This document shows, piece by piece, positions 53,916-62,799 of a stretch of DNA of 64,000 nt. Each line of letters begins with the position of its first letter. The stretch's first letter is position 1. Where the stretch lies: NCBI GenBank assembly GCA_038258215.1, contig JBBSQC010000014.1, positions 1 through 64,000 on the forward strand, read 5' to 3'. The notes under the pieces are model-generated. The model was not told where the DNA came from. It searched no databases and saw only the letters and a list, made by a program, of their open reading frames with translations. This DNA is from Fodinibacter sp038258215. Its GTDB lineage: Bacteria > Actinomycetota > Actinomycetes > Actinomycetales > Dermatophilaceae. The position numbers were made by a program, and so were the translations under genes.

Positions 53916-54806
53916 ATGGACCCTCGGACGATGTTCGGATCGGCAGACGACCTGGCGCGTGCCCTCGCCGGCACGGGGTACCTGGCGGACGACTCCCTGA
54001 GCACGGTCGCGTGGCTGTCCCTGCGGTTGGGCCGGCCGCTGCTCATGGAGGGTGAGCCCGGCACCGGCAAGACCGCCCTGGCCGAGGCCCTGGCCGAGTC
54101 GATGGACCTCCCGCTGATCCGGTTGCAGTGCTACGAGGGCATCGACGCGACGCAGGCCCTCTACGACTGGGACTTCCCCCGTCAGATTCTCCACGTGCGG
54201 GCCCTCGAGGCCGTCGAGGGGGCCGCGAGCGATGTGCGCGAGGTCGAGGAGGGCCTCTTCGACGAGCGGTTCCTGCTCGCCCGGCCGGTGCTGCGAGCGC
54301 TGCGTGACGCGCCCGTCGTGCTGCTCGTCGACGAGATCGACCGCGCTGACGACGAGTTCGAGGCGTTCCTCCTGGAGGTGCTCTCCACCTGGCAGGTGAC
54401 CATCCCCGAGCTCGGCCCGATCTCGGCATCCGTCCCTCCCGTGGTGGTGCTCACCTCCAACCGCACCCGTGAGCTGCACGACGCGCTGAAGCGGCGCTGC
54501 CTCTACCACTGGCTGGAGCACCCCGGCATCCAGCGTGAGCTCGCCATCCTGCGCAGCCGGGCTCCCGAGGTCAGCGCGGCACTCGCCGAGCAGGTGGTGC
54601 GCGTGGTGCACGCGATCCGCGCCGACCGAGACATGCTCAAGCCCCCTGGGGTCGCCGAGACGCTCGACTGGGCGCGGGCCCTGCACGAGCTCGGCACCAT
54701 GGAGCTCGACACCGAGACGGCCGCCGCGACCCTGGGGGTGGCCGTGAAGTACCGCGAGGACGCGGAGCGGGTCCGCAAGGCGCTCGACGTGATGCTCGCC
54801 CGATGA
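53916..54806 (+). CDS. coxD: CoxD-like MoxR AAA+ ATPase
   Basis: 296-residue AAA+ chaperone. Walker A GEPGTGKT (46-53), Walker B VVLLVDEIDRAD, sensor VLTSNRTRELHDALKRRC. In Afipia carboxidovorans (formerly Oligotropha), CoxD helps build the CuSMo site of CO dehydrogenase; in form II systems it presumably aids cofactor maturation. ATG 53916 follows AATGCT by 6 nt. Coupled to coxE by ATGA. Confidence 0.9.
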   Translation: MDPRTMFGSADDLARALAGTGYLADDSLSTVAWLSLRLGRPLLMEGEPGTGKTALAEALAESMDLPLIRLQCYEGIDATQALYDWDFPRQILHVRALEAVEGAASDVREVEEGLFDERFLLARPVLRALRDAPVVLLVDEIDRADDEFEAFLLEVLSTWQVTIPELGPISASVPPVVVLTSNRTRELHDALKRRCLYHWLEHPGIQRELAILRSRAPEVSAALAEQVVRVVHAIRADRDMLKPPGVAETLDWARALHELGTMELDTETAAATLGVAVKYREDAERVRKALDVMLAR

Positions 54807-55933
54807 GCACGTCCGGCGAGGCCCCGCAGGGTCTCCTGCTCCACCCGCCCGACGAGGTGCTCCTGGGCTTCGCTCGTGCGCTGCGGGCCGCGGGGGTGCC
54901 GGTGACGGCCGACCGGGAGCGCACCTACCTCGAGGCGGTCGCCCTCGCCGGCATCGAGCACCAACCGGCTGTCTACCACGCCGGTCGGGCCACGCTGTGT
55001 GGGTCCCCGGCCGACCTCGAGAGGTACGACCTGGTGTATGCCGCGTGGTTCGGCGGGGAGCGGGCCGGCACCAACGCCCGCACCACCGTGACGGCGAGAG
55101 TGGCCCAGGCCGGGCTGGTGGCCTCGCGAGGCGGCGAGCAGGAGCAGGGGGACAGCCAGGAGGTGCACGCGACGGCCAGCGCCACGGAGGTGCTCCGGCA
55201 CCGGGACGTCGCGACCCTGGACCGGCGCGAGCGGGAGCAGCTGGCTGCCCTGTTCGCGGCCCTGCGCCCGAGGGCCCCGCGCCGGCGCGCCCACCGGCAG
55301 AGCCCGCACCGACGGGGGACGGTCGACGCGCGGCGCACGATGCGCTCGACCCTGCGCCGGATGGGGGAGCCGGGCGAGCTGATGTGGCGGGCGCGGGGCA
55401 CCAGGCCCCGGCGCGTCGTGCTCCTCGTCGACGTGTCCGGCTCGATGAGCGCCTACGCCGACGCGCTGATCCGGCTCGCACACACGTACTGCTCGGCAGG
55501 CTTCCCCGTCGAGGTCTTCACGCTCGGGACGCGGCTCACCCACATCACCCGGCCGTTGCGCCAGCGCGACCCCGACCGGGCGATCGTCGCGGCCGGCGAG
55601 GCGATCCCGGACTGGTCCGGCGGCACCCGGCTGGCAGAGGGGATGAAGGCCTTCCTGGACCGCTGGGGGCGCCGGGGGATGGCCCGGGGCGCCGTCGTCG
55701 TGGTCTTCAGCGACGGGTGGGAGCGGGAGCAGCCGGAGGCGCTGGGGGAGCAGGTGCGGCGGCTGCACGCCGTCGCCCACCGGGTGGTGTGGGTCAACCC
55801 GCACCGGGGTCGACCGGGCTACGAAGCCGTGCAAGGAGGCATCATGGCGGTGCTGCCCCATGTCGACGACTTCGTCGCGGGGCACTCGATGGCGGCGTTC
55901 GAGGAGCTGACGGAGGTGGTGGCGCGTGCGTGA
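54803..55933 (+). CDS. coxE: CoxE-like VWA-domain protein
   Basis: 376 residues. The C-terminal VWA domain has an intact MIDAS, DVSGS at 210-214, and later DWSGGTRLAEG and VVVFSDGWERE. The middle is basic (RAPRRRAHRQSPHRRGTVD). MoxR and VWA pairs act together as metal-insertion machinery. Overlaps coxD by 4 bp and coxF by 8 bp. Confidence 0.9.
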   Translation: MSTSGEAPQGLLLHPPDEVLLGFARALRAAGVPVTADRERTYLEAVALAGIEHQPAVYHAGRATLCGSPADLERYDLVYAAWFGGERAGTNARTTVTARVAQAGLVASRGGEQEQGDSQEVHATASATEVLRHRDVATLDRREREQLAALFAALRPRAPRRRAHRQSPHRRGTVDARRTMRSTLRRMGEPGELMWRARGTRPRRVVLLVDVSGSMSAYADALIRLAHTYCSAGFPVEVFTLGTRLTHITRPLRQRDPDRAIVAAGEAIPDWSGGTRLAEGMKAFLDRWGRRGMARGAVVVVFSDGWEREQPEALGEQVRRLHAVAHRVVWVNPHRGRPGYEAVQGGIMAVLPHVDDFVAGHSMAAFEELTEVVARA

Positions 55934-57194
55934 CGTGCTCCCTGACCTGCTGCGCTGGTGGCGGGCCGGTGCCGAGGTCGGCGTCGGCACCGTCGTCGCG
56001 ACCTTCCAGTCGGCGCCTCGCCCCGCGGGCGCATCGATGCTCGTCGGCCCGGAGGGTGAGGCCGTGGGCTCGGTGTCCGGGGGGTGCGTCGAGGGGGCGG
56101 TCTACGAGCTGGGGCAGGAGGTGGTGGTCTCGGGCCGGCCGGTCCTACAGCGCTACGGCGTGTCCGACGACGACGCGTTCGCCGTGGGCCTCACCTGTGG
56201 CGGCATCCTCGACGTGTTCGTGGAGTCGGTGTCGCAGGCCAGCTTCCCCGAGCTGGGGGCGGTCGCTGACGACATCGAGGCCGGCCGGCCGGTCGCGGTC
56301 GCGACGGTCATCGCCCACCCCGAACCGGCGTGGGTCGGGCGGCGGCTCGTGGTCCGTCCCGAGGATGCCGGCCCCGGCCCCACGGCCCCTGCCGGGGCCG
56401 ATACGTCCCCACACCGCTCGACCTGCCACTCCGCCGGGGGGACGTTGGGCTCGCCCCGGGCCGATGCCGCCGTCACCGACGACGTCCGAGGGCTCCTCGC
56501 CGCGGGTCGCACCGAGACCCTGACCTACGGGCCGGACGGCGAGCGCCGCGGTGAGGGGATGCGGGTCTTCGTCGCGGCCTTCGCGCCGCGCCCCCGGATG
56601 GTGGTCTTCGGCGCCATCGACTTCGCCGCTGCGGTGGCCCAGGTGGGTGCCTTCCTCGGCTACCGGGTGACCGTCTGCGACGCGCGCCCGGTCTTCGCCA
56701 CCGCCACGCGGTTCCCGGCGGCCGACGAGGTGGTGGTGACCTGGCCGCACCGCTACCTCGCGGAGGAGGTGGCGCAGGGGCGCATCGACCCACGCACCGT
56801 CATCTGCGTCTTGACCCACGACCCGAAGTTCGACGTCCCGGTGCTCGAGGTCGCCCTCCGCCTGCCCGACGTGGCGTTCGTCGGGGCGATGGGTTCGCGG
56901 CGCACCCACGAGGACCGGCTCGAGCGGCTCCGCGAGGCGGGGCTGACCTCCGAAGAGCTCGCCCGCCTGTCCTCGCCGATCGGCCTGGACCTGGGAGCCC
57001 GCACCCCGGAGGAGACGGCGGTGTCGATCGCCGCCGAGGTCGTGGCCCTGCGGTGGGGTGGCGACGGGCGTCGGCTGCAGGACACCGGTGGTCCCATCCA
57101 CCACCACGGCACCACCCAGCCCGCCACGAACGGCGACTCCCCGAGCCGCGACTCGACGAAGGGCGAGGCAACGAACGGCAACTCCGCAGGGTGA
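55926..57194 (+). CDS. coxF: XdhC/CoxF family maturation factor
   Basis: 422 residues. An N-terminal XdhC/CoxI domain (GSVSGGCVEGAVYE near 40-54, LTCGGILDVFVE) and a C-terminal Rossmann domain (FGAIDFAAAVAQVGAFLGYR, GAMGSRRTHEDRLERLREAGL) are joined by a Pro/Ala/Ser-rich linker (about 148-178). The tail is Asn/Thr/Ser/Asp-rich with a short direct repeat. XdhC proteins bind and sulfurate Mo cofactor before insertion. GTG 55926 overlaps coxE. Called CoxF by context. Confidence 0.88.
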   Translation: MRDVLPDLLRWWRAGAEVGVGTVVATFQSAPRPAGASMLVGPEGEAVGSVSGGCVEGAVYELGQEVVVSGRPVLQRYGVSDDDAFAVGLTCGGILDVFVESVSQASFPELGAVADDIEAGRPVAVATVIAHPEPAWVGRRLVVRPEDAGPGPTAPAGADTSPHRSTCHSAGGTLGSPRADAAVTDDVRGLLAAGRTETLTYGPDGERRGEGMRVFVAAFAPRPRMVVFGAIDFAAAVAQVGAFLGYRVTVCDARPVFATATRFPAADEVVVTWPHRYLAEEVAQGRIDPRTVICVLTHDPKFDVPVLEVALRLPDVAFVGAMGSRRTHEDRLERLREAGLTSEELARLSSPIGLDLGARTPEETAVSIAAEVVALRWGGDGRRLQDTGGPIHHHGTTQPATNGDSPSRDSTKGEATNGNSAG

Positions 57195-57287
57195 GGCCCC
57201 GGGGCTTTCTTCTCGGGAAAGTCGACGGCCGAACGCGGTCCGGTCGTGGAATCGTTCGACGTTCAACAGGTTTTTCGGCGAAGGCCC

Positions 57288-57316
57288 TTGTCTTGTGGGG
57301 CCGAACTTGTGAGGAT
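57288..57316 (+). promoter_or_regulatory. Putative promoter of coxSLMG
   Basis: TTGTCT (57288-57293) and GAGGAT (57311-57316) are 17 nt apart in the 161-bp gap before coxS. A leader of about 33 nt with the AAGGAG site would result. It separates the structural genes from coxDEF. Confidence 0.4.
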
Positions 57317-57355
57317 CACGAAGAACGACACGATCCCCTCCCGAAGGAGTCACCG

Positions 57356-57838
57356 ATGACTCGCGTCAACGTCACGGTCGACGGAGTGAGCAGCTCCGAC
57401 GACGTCGAACCGCGCATGCTGCTGGTCCACTACCTCCGAGAGACCCTCGGCAAGGTGGGCACCGTGGTGGGGTGTGACACGAGCAACTGCGGAGCCTGCA
57501 CGGTGCACCTCGACGGGCGCAGCGTGAAGTCCTGCAACGTCCTCGCGGTGCAGGCCGACGGGCACGAGGTGACGACGATCGAGGGCATCGCGCCCCACGG
57601 CGAGCTGCACCCGATGCAGCAGTCCTTCCACGACAACCACGCCCTCCAGTGCGGCTACTGCACGCCCGGCATGATCATGCAGGCCATCGACCTGCTGGGT
57701 AGCAACCCGGACCCCACGGAGGACGAGATCCGGGTCGGCCTCGAAGGCAACCTGTGCCGGTGCACGGGCTACCACAACATCGTCAAGGCGGTGGCGGCGT
57801 GCGCGAGCTCGGCCGTGCCGCAGGGGAGTGACGCCTGA
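57356..57838 (+). CDS. coxS: Molybdenum hydroxylase small [2Fe-2S] subunit (CoxS)
   Basis: 160 residues. The first cluster is ligated by Cys40, 45, 48 and 60 (CDTSNCGAC...C), the second by Cys99, 102, 134 and 136 (CGYC...CRC). The family passes electrons from the Mo site to FAD. ATG 57356 has AAGGAG 6 nt upstream. First of coxS-L-M; this order is that of form II enzymes (form I is M-S-L). Confidence 0.95.
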   Translation: MTRVNVTVDGVSSSDDVEPRMLLVHYLRETLGKVGTVVGCDTSNCGACTVHLDGRSVKSCNVLAVQADGHEVTTIEGIAPHGELHPMQQSFHDNHALQCGYCTPGMIMQAIDLLGSNPDPTEDEIRVGLEGNLCRCTGYHNIVKAVAACASSAVPQGSDA

Positions 57839-60312
57839 TGACCGCCGTCGACGACCGCCCGACCACCGAGGTCGGCGCCGCGCGCAAGCGCAAGGAGGAC
57901 CAGCGCCTCATCACCGGTCGCACCAGGTGGACCGACAACATCCAGCTTCCCGGCATGCTGCACCTCGCGATGGTGCGAAGCCCGTTCGCCCACGCCACCA
58001 TCACCGGCATCGACGCCACCGAGGCGCGCGCCGCTGACGGCGTGATCGCGGTCTTCACCGGCGCCGACCTCGCCGACATCCAGGGCGTCAACATCAACGC
58101 GTGGCCGATCACGACCGACCAGGTCACCCCCACCCACCTCCCGGTCCCCGCCGACCGGGTCGCCCACACCGGCGAGATCGTCGCCGTCGTGGTGGCCCGC
58201 AGTGCCGCCAGGGCGAGGGATGCCGCGGAGCTGGTCGACGTCGACTCCGACGAGCTGCCGGCGGTGCTCGACATGAAGGAGGCCCTGACCGACAGCGTCC
58301 TCGCCCACCCCGACCTCGGCACCAACAAGTCCGCGTTCTGGAAGCTCGACTCGGCCGAGCAGGGCAGCGGCGGCGATGTGGACGAGGCGATCGCCACGGC
58401 GCGCCAGGACGGCATCCTCATCAAGCGGGAGTACCGCCAGCAGCGGCTGATCCCCGCCTTCATGGAGCCGCGCTCGACCGTCGTCGACCCCACCGGCGAG
58501 CAGGTGGTGATGTGGTCGGCGACCCAGGTGCCGCACATCCTCCGCTTCGCCATCGCGGCGACGACGGGCCTTCCCGAGTCCAAGATCCGGGTCATCGCCC
58601 CGGACGTCGGCGGCGGGTTCGGTGGCAAGCTCCAGACCACTCCCGAGGAGTTCGCCACCCTTGCCGTCGCGCGCAAGCTGGGCAAGCCGTGCAAGTTCAC
58701 CGAGACGCGCTCCGAGACGATGATCTCGTGCCACCACGGCCGGGACCAGTGGCAGACGCTGACCCTCGCTGCGGAGAAGGACGGCACGGTGACCGGCCTG
58801 AAGGTCGAGCTGCTCGCCGACCTGGGTGCCTACGTCGCCATCATGGGCGGTGGCGTGCCGGTGCTCGGGGCGTGGATGTTCAACTCGATCTACAAGTTCC
58901 CGGCCTACCAGTTCAACTGCCAGACGGTCCTCACCAACAAGACGTGGGTCGACGCCTACCGCGGGGCCGGCCGGCCCGAGGCCACGTTCGCCATCGAACG
59001 GATGATGGACGAGCTCGCCGCGGAGGTCGGCGTCGACCCGATCGCGATCCGCGAGAAGAACTGGATCACCCACGAGGAGTTCCCGTTCACGACCGTGGCG
59101 GGCATGACCTACGACTCGGGCAACTACGAGGCGGCGACGGCCAAGGCGCTGGAGCTCTTCGGCTATGACGACCTGCGCGCCGAGCAGAAGAAGCGCCGCG
59201 ACGCGGGTGACCCGGTGCAGCTGGGCATCGGGGTCTCGACGTTCACCGAGATGTGCGGTCTCGCCCCCTCACGGGTGCTCGGCTCGCTCAACTACGGTGC
59301 CGGCGGCTGGGAGAGCGCGAGCATCCGCATGCTCGCCACCGGCACCGTCGAGGTGCTCACAGGATCGTCGGCGCACGGTCAGGGTCACGAGACGGCGTGG
59401 AGCCAGATCGTCGCCGACCGGCTCGGTATCCCCTTCGAGAACATCGAGGTGCTCCACGGCGACACCCAGATCGCCCCCAAGGGCATGGACACCTACGGGT
59501 CGCGCTCGCTCGTCGTCGGTGGCGAGGCCCTCGTGCTCGCGGCCGACAAGGTCATCGAGAAGGCCAAACCGATCGCGGCGCACCTCCTCGAGGCCAGCGT
59601 CGACGACCTCGAGTTCAGTGCCGGTCGGTTCACGGTCAAGGGCACGGACAAGGGTGTCGGGCTCACCGACGTGGCCCTCGCGACCTTCGCGGCCCACAAC
59701 CTCCCCGACGGCACCGAGCCGAGCCTCGACGCCGACGCGACGTTCGACCCGGTGACCTTCTCCTTTCCCCACGGAACACACCTGTGCGCGATGGAGGTCG
59801 ACACCGAGACCGGGGCCACGACGATGCGGTCCTACGTCTGCGTCGACGACATCGGCACCATCGTCAACCCGCTGATCGTCGAGGGTCAGATCCACGGCGG
59901 GCTGCTCCAGGGCATCGCGCAGGCGCTCTGGGAGGGAGCGGAGTACGACGACAACGGCACGCTCGTGTCCGGGTCCTTCGTCGACTACACCCTCCCGACC
60001 GCCGCCGACACGATCAACTTCGTCAGCGAGCACACGACCTCTCCGTCGACGACGAACACCTTGGGTGTCAAGGGTGTCGGCGAGGCCGGCACCATCGCGT
60101 CCACGCCGGCGGTCGTCAACGCCATCGTCGACGCGGTGCGCCACCTGGGCATCGACGACATCCAGATGCCGTGCACGCCCGAACGGGTGTGGAAGGCGAT
60201 CCAGGGCGCTGGACAGGCCGCACCGGTCACCGACGACGCTCAGCCCCACTTCGCGGCCGATGCGCCCAACCAGGACCCAGCCAGCGGATCGACGGACGGA
60301 GCAGACCAGTGA
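57838..60312 (+). CDS. coxL: Molybdenum hydroxylase large subunit, form II CODH-like (CoxL)
   Basis: 824-residue Mo-cofactor subunit. The active-site loop reads AYRGAGR (373-379), the form II signature; true form I CO dehydrogenases have AYxCSFR with the Cu-binding Cys. Cofactor motifs GGGFGGK (about 260), GSSAHGQGHET and the C-terminal GVKGVGEAGTIA are intact. The substrate is therefore uncertain: CO oxidation by form II enzymes is debated and other small aldehydes or heterocycles are possible. Starts at TGATG with coxS. Confidence 0.93.
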   Translation: MTAVDDRPTTEVGAARKRKEDQRLITGRTRWTDNIQLPGMLHLAMVRSPFAHATITGIDATEARAADGVIAVFTGADLADIQGVNINAWPITTDQVTPTHLPVPADRVAHTGEIVAVVVARSAARARDAAELVDVDSDELPAVLDMKEALTDSVLAHPDLGTNKSAFWKLDSAEQGSGGDVDEAIATARQDGILIKREYRQQRLIPAFMEPRSTVVDPTGEQVVMWSATQVPHILRFAIAATTGLPESKIRVIAPDVGGGFGGKLQTTPEEFATLAVARKLGKPCKFTETRSETMISCHHGRDQWQTLTLAAEKDGTVTGLKVELLADLGAYVAIMGGGVPVLGAWMFNSIYKFPAYQFNCQTVLTNKTWVDAYRGAGRPEATFAIERMMDELAAEVGVDPIAIREKNWITHEEFPFTTVAGMTYDSGNYEAATAKALELFGYDDLRAEQKKRRDAGDPVQLGIGVSTFTEMCGLAPSRVLGSLNYGAGGWESASIRMLATGTVEVLTGSSAHGQGHETAWSQIVADRLGIPFENIEVLHGDTQIAPKGMDTYGSRSLVVGGEALVLAADKVIEKAKPIAAHLLEASVDDLEFSAGRFTVKGTDKGVGLTDVALATFAAHNLPDGTEPSLDADATFDPVTFSFPHGTHLCAMEVDTETGATTMRSYVCVDDIGTIVNPLIVEGQIHGGLLQGIAQALWEGAEYDDNGTLVSGSFVDYTLPTAADTINFVSEHTTSPSTTNTLGVKGVGEAGTIASTPAVVNAIVDAVRHLGIDDIQMPCTPERVWKAIQGAGQAAPVTDDAQPHFAADAPNQDPASGSTDGADQ

Positions 60313-61157
60313 TTCCCGCAGCGTTCGACTACCTGGCCCCGACGAGTGTGGAGGAGGCCCTCGCGGCACTGGCCGAGGGCGGCGACGAGGCGAAGGTCAT
60401 GGCCGGCGGCCAGTCGCTCCTCCCGATCCTGCGGATGCGGCTCAACGCGCCGGAGCAGGTCATCGACCTCGGCCGGATCGAGGCCCTGCGCGGCATCCGC
60501 GACGACGGCGACCACATCGTCATCGGCGCCATGACGCCCTACAGCGACGTCGTCGAGAGCGACCTGGTCCGCGAGCACGCCGGTGTGCTCGTCGACGCGA
60601 TCCGCGAGGTCGCCGACCCCCAGATCCGCCACCGCGGCACCGTGGGTGGCGCCCTGGTGCACGCGGACCCCGCCGGCGACGTGGGCGCGCCGGTGCTCGC
60701 CCTGGGTGCCGAGCTGGTCATCGCGGGCCCCGGTGGTGAGCGCACCGTCGCGGCCGACGACTTCTTCGTCGACCTCTTCGAGACCGCTGTCGGTGAGGGC
60801 GAGCTGCTCACGGCGATCCGCATCCCCAAGCACACGGGCTGGGGGTCGCGCTACGAGAAGTTCGTGCGGGTCTCGCACCAGTGGTCGATCGTCGCCGTGG
60901 CGGCCACCGTGCGCGTCGAGGGCGGGTTGATCCAGGAGGCCAGGATCGGCCTGACCAACATGGGCTCGACCCCGTTGCGCGCGCGTGGCGTGGAGGAGGC
61001 CCTGGTCGGGAAGGCCATGGACGACGTGCCGGCCGCGTGCGCTGGTGCCGCCGAGGGCACCAACCCGCCGAGCGACCTCAACGGTGACAGCGACTACCGC
61101 CGCCACCTCGCCGGGGTGCTGACCCGCCGCGCCGTGCTGTCCGCGATGGGCGGCTGA
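60309..61157 (+). CDS. coxM: Molybdenum hydroxylase FAD subunit (CoxM)
   Basis: 282 residues. FAD-binding motifs AGGQSLLPILRMRL (about 33-46) and TVGGALVHADPAGD (about 110-123) are the standard CoxM pair, followed by the CO_deh_flav_C domain (SHQWSIVAVAATVR and onward). GTGA overlaps the coxL stop. Confidence 0.94.
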   Translation: MIPAAFDYLAPTSVEEALAALAEGGDEAKVMAGGQSLLPILRMRLNAPEQVIDLGRIEALRGIRDDGDHIVIGAMTPYSDVVESDLVREHAGVLVDAIREVADPQIRHRGTVGGALVHADPAGDVGAPVLALGAELVIAGPGGERTVAADDFFVDLFETAVGEGELLTAIRIPKHTGWGSRYEKFVRVSHQWSIVAVAATVRVEGGLIQEARIGLTNMGSTPLRARGVEEALVGKAMDDVPAACAGAAEGTNPPSDLNGDSDYRRHLAGVLTRRAVLSAMGG

Positions 61158-61164
61158 CCGCCGC

Positions 61165-61917
61165 ATGGAGCTGACGCACGACTTCACCGTGCCCGCCGAC
61201 GTCGAGACGACGTGGGCGACCTTCATGGACCTCGAATCGGTCGGGAGCTGCTTCCCCGGGGCCACCGTCACCGACGTCAGTGCAGACGGCTTCTCCGGCA
61301 CGGTGAAGGTCAAGCTCGGGCCCATCGCGCTGGTGTACACCGGCAGCGGAACCTTCGTCGAGCGTGATGACGACGGGCACCGGGCAGTCATCGAGGCCAA
61401 GGGCAAGGACAAGCGGGGCAACGGCACCGCCGGGGCGACCGTGACGATCCAGCTCGCGCCCTCCGACGCCGGCACCCGGGTCGACGTGGCCACCGACCTG
61501 TCGGTCACCGGCAAGCCGGCGCAGTTCGGGCGGGGCGTCATGCAGGACGTCTCCGACAAGCTGCTCCAGCAGTTCGTCTCGTGCATCGAGGGTCGGTTCG
61601 ACGAGCCGGCACCGGAGCCCGAGGGTGATTCGGCACCCCAGCTGGCGTCCGCACCGGATGCCGATGCGCCTGCCCCCGCGGCGGACGACGTGGCGACGGC
61701 ATCCCCCCCGACCACGGCCCCGACCACCGCGCCGGATCGGCCCGCACCCGCCGCACCCCGACCCTCGGTGACACCGAGATCGGCCGGCGCACCGGACGAC
61801 GCCCTCGACCTGGGTGCCACGGTGCTACCCGTGCTCCTGCGCAGCTATGCCCCGTATGCCGTGGCCGGGCTCCTCGGCGTCGCACTCGGCTACCTGCTGG
61901 GCAGGCGCTCCTCCTAG
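61165..61917 (+). CDS. coxG: CoxG: SRPBCC domain with C-terminal membrane anchor
   Basis: 250 residues. N-terminal CoxG/SRPBCC lipid-binding fold (about 1-150; VGSCFPGATVTDV, GKPAQFGRGVMQDVSDKLL), an Ala/Pro/Thr linker (150-210) and one C-terminal TM helix (SYAPYAVAGLLGVALGYLLG). Recent work on mycobacterial CoxG shows it anchors the CO dehydrogenase at the membrane and carries quinone to it; the same role is inferred here. ATG 61165 is 8 bp after coxM. Confidence 0.92.
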   Translation: MELTHDFTVPADVETTWATFMDLESVGSCFPGATVTDVSADGFSGTVKVKLGPIALVYTGSGTFVERDDDGHRAVIEAKGKDKRGNGTAGATVTIQLAPSDAGTRVDVATDLSVTGKPAQFGRGVMQDVSDKLLQQFVSCIEGRFDEPAPEPEGDSAPQLASAPDADAPAPAADDVATASPPTTAPTTAPDRPAPAAPRPSVTPRSAGAPDDALDLGATVLPVLLRSYAPYAVAGLLGVALGYLLGRRSS

Positions 61918-61927
61918 ACCCTGACGT

Positions 61928-61972
61928 CGAGCCCGCGCCGTGTGGATGGTGGATCCGCACGACGCGGGCTCG
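61928..61972 (+). terminator. Strong hairpin terminator of the cox operon
   Basis: Outer 10-bp stem CGAGCCCGCG/CGCGGGCTCG, one mismatch, inner 9-bp stem CGTGTGGAT/ATCCGCACG, loop of 5 nt. No U-tract. Confidence 0.8.
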
Positions 61973-62079
61973 TCGTTGGAGGGGGTCCGGGCGCCGGTCG
62001 TCGTGGGTCCCGGGAGGGTGCCGCCGGACCTTCACATGATCTCCACACGGCGCACCCGCGTCCCCCATCCGCCCCCTCC

Positions 62080-62085
62080 TACGCT
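62080..62085 (+). promoter_or_regulatory. -10 element for leaderless response regulator
   Basis: TACGCT, then 6 nt, then ATG 62092. Confidence 0.55.
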
Positions 62086-62091
62086 CGGAGC

Positions 62092-62799
62092 ATGACCGAG
62101 GGGAACAGCACCGTGGCACCGGCGAGGATCCTCGTCGTCGAGGACGACCCGACGATCAACGCCGCGGTGAGCGACCGGCTGCGCGCCGAGGGGTTCGGTG
62201 TGGTCCAGGCCCACGACGGGCCGGGGGCCGTCACGGCCTTCGGCGAGCACCGCCCCGACCTCGTGGTGCTCGACGTGATGCTCCCGGGGTTCGACGGTCT
62301 GGAGGTGTGCCGCCGGATCCAGGCGGAGCGCCCGGTGCCGGTCCTCATGCTCACGGCCCGCGACGACGAGACCGACCTGTTGGTGGGCCTCGGCGTGGGG
62401 GCCGACGACTACATGACCAAGCCCTTCTCGATGCGCGAGGTCGTGGCCCGGGTGCGGGCCCTGCTGCGCCGCGTCGAGCGTGCCGAAGCGCTGGCGGCCG
62501 CGGTGGACGGTCGGGTCGACATCGCGGGCCTCGTGGTCGACGCCGCCACCCGCATGGTGAGCCTCCAGGGCCGGGACGTGCACCTCACCCCGCTGGAGTT
62601 CGACCTCCTGTGCGCGCTGGCCGCCCAACCGGGAGTGGTGCGCAGCCGTGAGGTGCTCATGCGCGAGGTGTGGGGCTGGGCGGACGCGTCGGGCACGCGC
62701 ACCCTCGACAGCCACGTCAAGGCCCTGCGGGCGAAGATCGGGGCCGACCGGGTGCGCACGGTCCACGGGATCGGCTACGCGCTGGAGGGGCCGAGGTGA
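62092..62799 (+). CDS. OmpR/PhoB-family response regulator
   Basis: 235 residues. Receiver domain with acidic pair EDD near 18-20, phospho-acceptor Asp in LVVLDVMLPG, and Lys in DDYMTKPF. The winged-helix DNA-binding domain (about 138-235) has LTPLEFDLLCALA and RTVHGIGYALE. Coupled to the kinase gene by overlap. Its position after coxG suggests but does not prove control of the cox genes. Confidence 0.95.
   Translation: MTEGNSTVAPARILVVEDDPTINAAVSDRLRAEGFGVVQAHDGPGAVTAFGEHRPDLVVLDVMLPGFDGLEVCRRIQAERPVPVLMLTARDDETDLLVGLGVGADDYMTKPFSMREVVARVRALLRRVERAEALAAAVDGRVDIAGLVVDAATRMVSLQGRDVHLTPLEFDLLCALAAQPGVVRSREVLMREVWGWADASGTRTLDSHVKALRAKIGADRVRTVHGIGYALEGPR

Noticed and set aside
57195..57240. Terminator between coxF and coxS
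   Set aside because: The only stem (CTTTC with GAAAG) is five base pairs and not convincing; coxF and coxS may be partly co-transcribed.
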